From assembly GCA_002431355.1 (NCBI GenBank), contig DJEQ01000081.1, forward strand, positions 1-8,240: a stretch of 8,240 nucleotides of DNA, written 5' to 3'. Of the stretch, positions 5,185 through 8,240 are shown one piece after another. A program made the translations under genes and the position numbers. Positions within the stretch are counted from its first letter, which is position 1. Each line of letters opens with the position of its first letter. The notes beneath the pieces were generated by a model. The model had not been told where the DNA came from. It saw only the letters and a list, made by a program, of their open reading frames with translations, and did no database searches. The DNA comes from Oribacterium sp. UBA5894 (GTDB lineage Bacteria > Bacillota > Clostridia > Lachnospirales > Lachnospiraceae).

Positions 5185-6504
5185 TTAAAAAAGCAGCTTA
5201 TAGTTTCCATCTCCACTTCCCAGGAAGCTCGAGCTGAACAGCACGCGGGCCGCCTCGATGAGGTAGGCGGTGTCCTTCGCGCCTGCGGTTTCATACGGTG
5301 AGTGCATCGCGAGCTGTGGGAGGCCAATGTCGACGGTATTCAGTGCGACCTGTCCCTGCGAGATATTGCCGAGCGTCGACCCACCGAGCATATCGGAGCG
5401 GTTCGTAAAGGTCTGCCATGGTACACCCGCCTCCTTGCAGATGGCACGCATCACCGCACCCGATACGGCATCGGTTGTATACTTCTGATTGGCACTGTAC
5501 TTGATGACGATGCCCTGGTTCATGTATGGGCGATTGGTCGGGTCCGCCTTGTCGCTGTGGTTCGGATGCACGGCGTGTGCATTGTCCGCAGACACCATGA
5601 AGCTGGAGGCCAGACTCATCTGATACTCCTCCTCGGTATACCCAAGCGTCCGGTAAATGCGCTGCAGCGTATCCTTCAGGAAGGTGCTGGCTGCACCCTG
5701 CTTCGTGCCGGAGCCCACCTCCTCGTTATCATAGACGCAGTGCACCGCAATCGACTGCTTCGGCTCGGCTGCAAGGAAGCCCTTTAAGGATGCAAAGGCA
5801 CACTGAAGGTCATCGAGACGGCCACTCGCGATAAATTCACCATGAAGTCCGAGCGTCGTTCCCTTCATACGGTTATACAGGAAAAGGTCCGTATCCAGGA
5901 TATCCTCCGCCTTCACCTTCGCCTCCTCGGCGATGAGCTGCAGGAACTGATTCCTTTCCTCGCCCTTCTCGCAGAACAGTGGAAGCATATCGACCTGTGC
6001 ATTGAAGGCATAGCCATCATTGACCTGACGATTCATATGAATGGCGAGATTCGGGATAATCAGCAGGTCCCGGTCAACATTCACAAGCTTCGTTTCGATG
6101 CCATCCTCCGTCTGTACGAGGATCCGGCCGGCCACGGAAAGCGGGCGATCGAGCCATGGTGCGCAGAGCATGCCACCATACTTTTCAACATTGAGCTTCA
6201 CATAATGCTGGTCGATCTCGATCTCCGCACGGGTCTTAATCTTAAAGACCGGCGAATCGCAGTGGCTCGCCATGATCTGGAAGCCTCTTGCCTTTTCGGT
6301 CGGAATATGAAAGGCGATCAGCGCAGAATCGTTTCGCGTCACGTAGTAGCCCCGTCCCTGTGAAAGTGCCCATGCCGCGCCCTCATAAAGACGTGTGTAG
6401 CCCGCCTTCTCCAGCTCCTCACGCATATTCCGAACGGCAAAAAAGGCATTCGGGCTATGGTCGAGGAACGAAAGTAATTCCTGATTCACTTCCTGTGTGT
6501 TCAT
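5185..6504 (-). CDS. apeB: M18 family metallo-aminopeptidase (aspartyl aminopeptidase-like)
   Basis: 439-residue cytosolic di-zinc exopeptidase of family M18, which removes N-terminal residues, often acidic ones, from peptides. Metal-site motifs in order: SHCDSP at 80-85 (ligand His81), RLDDL at 229-233 (bridging Asp231), DNEEVGS at 259-265 (Glu261 general base, Glu262 ligand), SADNAHAVHPNH at 305-316 (ligand Asp307), and AMHSPYE at 399-405 (ligand His401). All expected ligands are present and the length is usual. No signal peptide. GAGAGGA precedes the ATG by about six bases. It starts 61 bases after the shikimate kinase stop with no terminator or clear promoter between, so it is probably co-transcribed with aroK. 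Its 3' untranslated region holds the 60-bp-period repeats. Preference for acidic residues is inferred from the family only. Confidence 0.95.
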   Translation of the reverse strand: MNTQEVNQELLSFLDHSPNAFFAVRNMREELEKAGYTRLYEGAAWALSQGRGYYVTRNDSALIAFHIPTEKARGFQIMASHCDSPVFKIKTRAEIEIDQHYVKLNVEKYGGMLCAPWLDRPLSVAGRILVQTEDGIETKLVNVDRDLLIIPNLAIHMNRQVNDGYAFNAQVDMLPLFCEKGEERNQFLQLIAEEAKVKAEDILDTDLFLYNRMKGTTLGLHGEFIASGRLDDLQCAFASLKGFLAAEPKQSIAVHCVYDNEEVGSGTKQGAASTFLKDTLQRIYRTLGYTEEEYQMSLASSFMVSADNAHAVHPNHSDKADPTNRPYMNQGIVIKYSANQKYTTDAVSGAVMRAICKEAGVPWQTFTNRSDMLGGSTLGNISQGQVALNTVDIGLPQLAMHSPYETAGAKDTAYLIEAARVLFSSSFLGSGDGNYKLLF

Positions 6505-6565
6505 GTTTTATCCTCTCATTTCTTAAAATGGTCACGCATCTTCCTGGTGCTCCGATCGGCATTCC

Positions 6566-7087
6566 TTATGGTTCCGCTTCCACTGCCTCCATGATTTCCC
6601 GGCAGATGGTGTCGACGTCCTTCCCATCCGTCGCGATTCTCAGGTCCGCAGCCGCTTCATAGGCTGGCCAGCGTTTTTCCTGGAGTGCTCGAATATAGTC
6701 GACATCCATGTGACCATTGAGAATCGGTCGATCCGTGGAATCCTTCACGCGAAGGAGCGTGGTCTCCGGCGTGGCCGTTAGAAAAACGATGGTGCTGCAC
6801 TTCCGAAGATTCGCTACATTTTCCGGATTCATCACGAGACCGCCGCCGCAGGAGATCACCATCCCCTCCACGTCCTGAAGGCGCAGCACCTCCTCCTGCT
6901 CCAGCTTCCGAAAGCAGGTCTCTCCGTCCGTCGCGAAAATCTCCGTGATTGCCCGACCTTCCCGCTTTACGATCTCCTGATCCGTATCGATCTCCGTAAA
7001 CCCATATTTTTCCTTGAGACCATGTGAAACGGTCGTTTTCCCAGCGCCCATGAAGCCGATCAGGGCAATATTTCTCTTTTTCGCCAT
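6566..7087 (-). CDS. aroK: Shikimate kinase
   Basis: 173-residue NMP-kinase-fold enzyme that phosphorylates shikimate at the 3-hydroxyl with ATP, a step of the chorismate pathway to aromatic amino acids. Walker A GFMGAGKTT is at 11-19; the shikimate/Mg site residues include Asp34 and Asp36 (DTD), Arg60 in CFRKLE, and the CGGG loop at 80-83; the lid arginine is Arg120 in DRPIL, and Arg139 in KRWPAYEAAA fits the C-terminal substrate-binding Arg. Length is normal and all key residues are present. AGGAG lies eight bases before the ATG. It is first in a likely two-gene transcript with the aminopeptidase, which has no pathway link to it; other aro genes are not in the window. Confidence 0.95.
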   Translation of the reverse strand: MAKKRNIALIGFMGAGKTTVSHGLKEKYGFTEIDTDQEIVKREGRAITEIFATDGETCFRKLEQEEVLRLQDVEGMVISCGGGLVMNPENVANLRKCSTIVFLTATPETTLLRVKDSTDRPILNGHMDVDYIRALQEKRWPAYEAAADLRIATDGKDVDTICREIMEAVEAEP

Positions 7088-7213
7088 ACTCTTCTCTCCT
7101 CTATACAGAATTCATTCGAATCCCTGCTTCGTGCGTGGCATATCACGCAGCTCCTGCAGTCATCCGCTTCACCCGCTGCTCCTGCAGCCACGGAATCCAT
7201 AAACTGTTTTCTT

Positions 7214-7242
7214 ATTGTAACAGATGGCCTCTGCTTTTCACA
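7214..7242 (-). promoter_or_regulatory. Possible promoter of aroK
   Basis: Minus strand extended -10 TGTTACAAT (TACAAT at 7214-7219) just after the U run of the ppdK terminator. The hexamer 17 bases upstream, TGTGAA (7237-7242), is a poor -35 box, so the call rests on the extended -10 and on position. The leader would be about 120 bases; it holds two GC-rich copies of a 14-bp motif (7146-7159 and 7174-7187, one mismatch) without evident function. Confidence 0.4.
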
Positions 7243-7243
7243 C

Positions 7244-7279
7244 AAAAAGAGTGGAGAATGCCATCTGCACTCTCCACTC
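7244..7279 (-). terminator. Intrinsic terminator of ppdK
   Basis: Minus strand stem GAGTGGAGAGTGC/GCATTCTCCACTC (13 bp with one G-U pair), five-base loop AGATG, then TTTTT (7244-7248). It lies 100 bases after the ppdK stop; the bases in between hold no gene. It isolates ppdK from aroK. Confidence 0.92.
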
Positions 7280-7379
7280 CTGTTGTTTACTTATAAAACC
7301 GCATGCTCTGAATCTCGCACTTTTCGTCCTCGAGGCTTATGCACCTGTCCGACGTGCGCATCCAGCTGAAACACGATGC

Positions 7380-8240
7380 TTACTTTCTCGGGTTCTTGAT
7401 CTCTGCCTGTGCTGCTGCCAGTCTTGCAACCGGTACACGGAACGGTGAGCAGGATACATAATCGAGGCCGATATCATGGCAGAACTCTACGGAGGATGGA
7501 TCGCCACCATGCTCACCGCAGATACCGCAGTGCAGCTTCGGATTCACCGGCTTGCCAAGCTTCAGGGTCATATCCATCAGCTTGCCGACGCCCTTCTGAT
7601 CGAGCTTTGCAAACGGATCCTGCTCGTAGATCTTCGTGTCATAGTAGCTGTTCAGGAACTTTCCTGCATCATCACGTGAGAAGCCGAAGGTCATCTGTGT
7701 CAGGTCATTGGTACCGAAGCAGAAGAAGTCAGCCTCTGCGGCGATCTCATCTGCAGTCAATGCAGCTCTTGGAATCTCAATCATGGTACCAACCTCATAC
7801 TTGAGATCGACACCGGCCTTCGCAAGCTCCTCATCCGCAGTCTTGACCACGATGTTCTTTACGAACTTGAATTCCTTCACCTCACCAACCAGCGGAATCA
7901 TGATCTCTGGAACGAGCTTCCAGTCCGGGTGGGCAGCCTTCACTTCAATGGCTGCACGGATGATCGCCTGCGTCTGCATGACGGCAATCTCCGGATAAGT
8001 CACGGTCAGACGGCAGCCTCTGTGGCCCATCATCGGGTTAAACTCGTGGAGGCCGGAAATGATGGCCTTGATCTTCTCAACGCTCTTGCCCATCTTATCC
8101 GCAAGCTGCTTGATCTCCGGCTCAGTGGTCGGAACGAACTCGTGAAGAGGCGGATCCAGGAAACGAATGGTGACCGGGTCCCCTTCCATGGCCTCGAAGA
8201 GCTGCTTGAAGTCATCCTGCTGATATGGCTCGATCTTTGC
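7380..8240 (-). CDS. ppdK: Pyruvate, phosphate dikinase, C-terminal 286 residues (5' end outside window)
   Basis: C-terminal PEP/pyruvate-binding TIM-barrel domain of the enzyme that interconverts pyruvate, ATP and phosphate with PEP, AMP and pyrophosphate; in anaerobes it can run in the glycolytic or gluconeogenic direction. The frame is open to the window edge: 17 residues (AKIEPYQQDDFKQLFEA) precede the first in-window ATG at 8189, which is therefore internal. In visible-fragment numbering: LDPPLHEF at about 28-35, GHRGCR at 72-77, MIEIPR at 153-158 with the metal ligand Glu155, FGTNDLTQ at 175-182 with Asn178 and Asp179, and CGICGEHGGDP at 238-248, where Cys241 matches the catalytic Cys of the PEP-utilising family. 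The end at NPRK is normal. The ATP-grasp and phosphohistidine domains lie outside. PEP synthase and PTS enzyme I share the barrel, but the CGICGEHGGDPSSVEFCH block is PPDK-type. Confidence 0.96.
   Translation of the reverse strand, partial: AKIEPYQQDDFKQLFEAMEGDPVTIRFLDPPLHEFVPTTEPEIKQLADKMGKSVEKIKAIISGLHEFNPMMGHRGCRLTVTYPEIAVMQTQAIIRAAIEVKAAHPDWKLVPEIMIPLVGEVKEFKFVKNIVVKTADEELAKAGVDLKYEVGTMIEIPRAALTADEIAAEADFFCFGTNDLTQMTFGFSRDDAGKFLNSYYDTKIYEQDPFAKLDQKGVGKLMDMTLKLGKPVNPKLHCGICGEHGGDPSSVEFCHDIGLDYVSCSPFRVPVARLAAAQAEIKNPRK

Noticed and set aside
4926..5237. Plus-strand open frame of 103 codons containing a repeated IRVRSG segment
   Set aside because: The protein repeat is only the 60-bp DNA repeat read in frame; the start is TTG without a ribosome binding site and the end overlaps apeB.
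7060..7245. Small minus-strand frame in the aroK leader with a CxxCxxCH-like stretch (CRSCVICH)
   Set aside because: It overlaps the aroK start in another frame, has no ribosome binding site, and the Cys pattern comes from GC-rich leader repeats; a regulatory leader peptide cannot be supported.
8187..8189. ATG at 8189 as start of the PPDK gene
   Set aside because: The frame continues upstream to the window edge with conserved PPDK sequence; the Met is internal.

Overview
The window looks like the chromosome of a Gram-positive anaerobe of the class Clostridia, probably a Lachnospiraceae-type gut or oral bacterium of medium GC. This is inferred from a complete SCIFF precursor/maturase pair (a near-universal mark of Clostridia), a clostridial-type pyruvate phosphate dikinase, strong AGGAGG-type ribosome binding sites and U-tailed intrinsic terminators. 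All eight recognised genes plus the tiny SCIFF gene are on the minus strand, so transcription runs from high to low coordinates. I see no mobile element, tRNA, rRNA or CRISPR array.

In the order of transcription: (1) 8240-7380, the C-terminal part of pyruvate phosphate dikinase, closed by a strong terminator at 7244-7279. (2) 7087-5185, shikimate kinase followed by an M18 aminopeptidase, probably one transcript, ending at a terminator at 5011-5049 after a 3' region with a 28-bp direct repeat of 60-bp period. (3) 4852-3980, a gluconate 5-dehydrogenase-like SDR that forms its own unit, with a promoter, a palindrome over the -10 box, a terminator-like leader hairpin and a closing terminator at 3928-3958. 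(4) 3635-2356, an SseB-family protein and a hypoxanthine-DNA-glycosylase-type UDG, joined by a TAATG stop/start overlap behind a clear promoter. (5) 2286-1, the SCIFF locus: scfA (48-residue six-cysteine precursor), a terminator, a second perfect hairpin, scfB (radical SAM/SPASM maturase) and then, overlapping scfB by 14 bp, the start of an Orn/Lys/Arg decarboxylase that leaves the window.

The main biological system is the SCIFF ranthipeptide locus at 623-2286. The precursor is too short for ordinary ORF calling but is unmistakable: six cysteines at residues 21, 24, 28, 32, 36 and 43. A terminator between precursor and maturase would give much peptide and little enzyme. The residue after the fifth cysteine, which I recall as the Thr thioether acceptor in the characterised Clostridium thermocellum peptide, is Gly here, so the cross-link pattern may differ. 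The scfA promoter carries a perfect 15-bp palindrome just downstream of the start site. The remaining genes are mostly housekeeping: pyruvate/PEP interconversion, aromatic biosynthesis, peptide turnover, sugar-acid metabolism and DNA repair.
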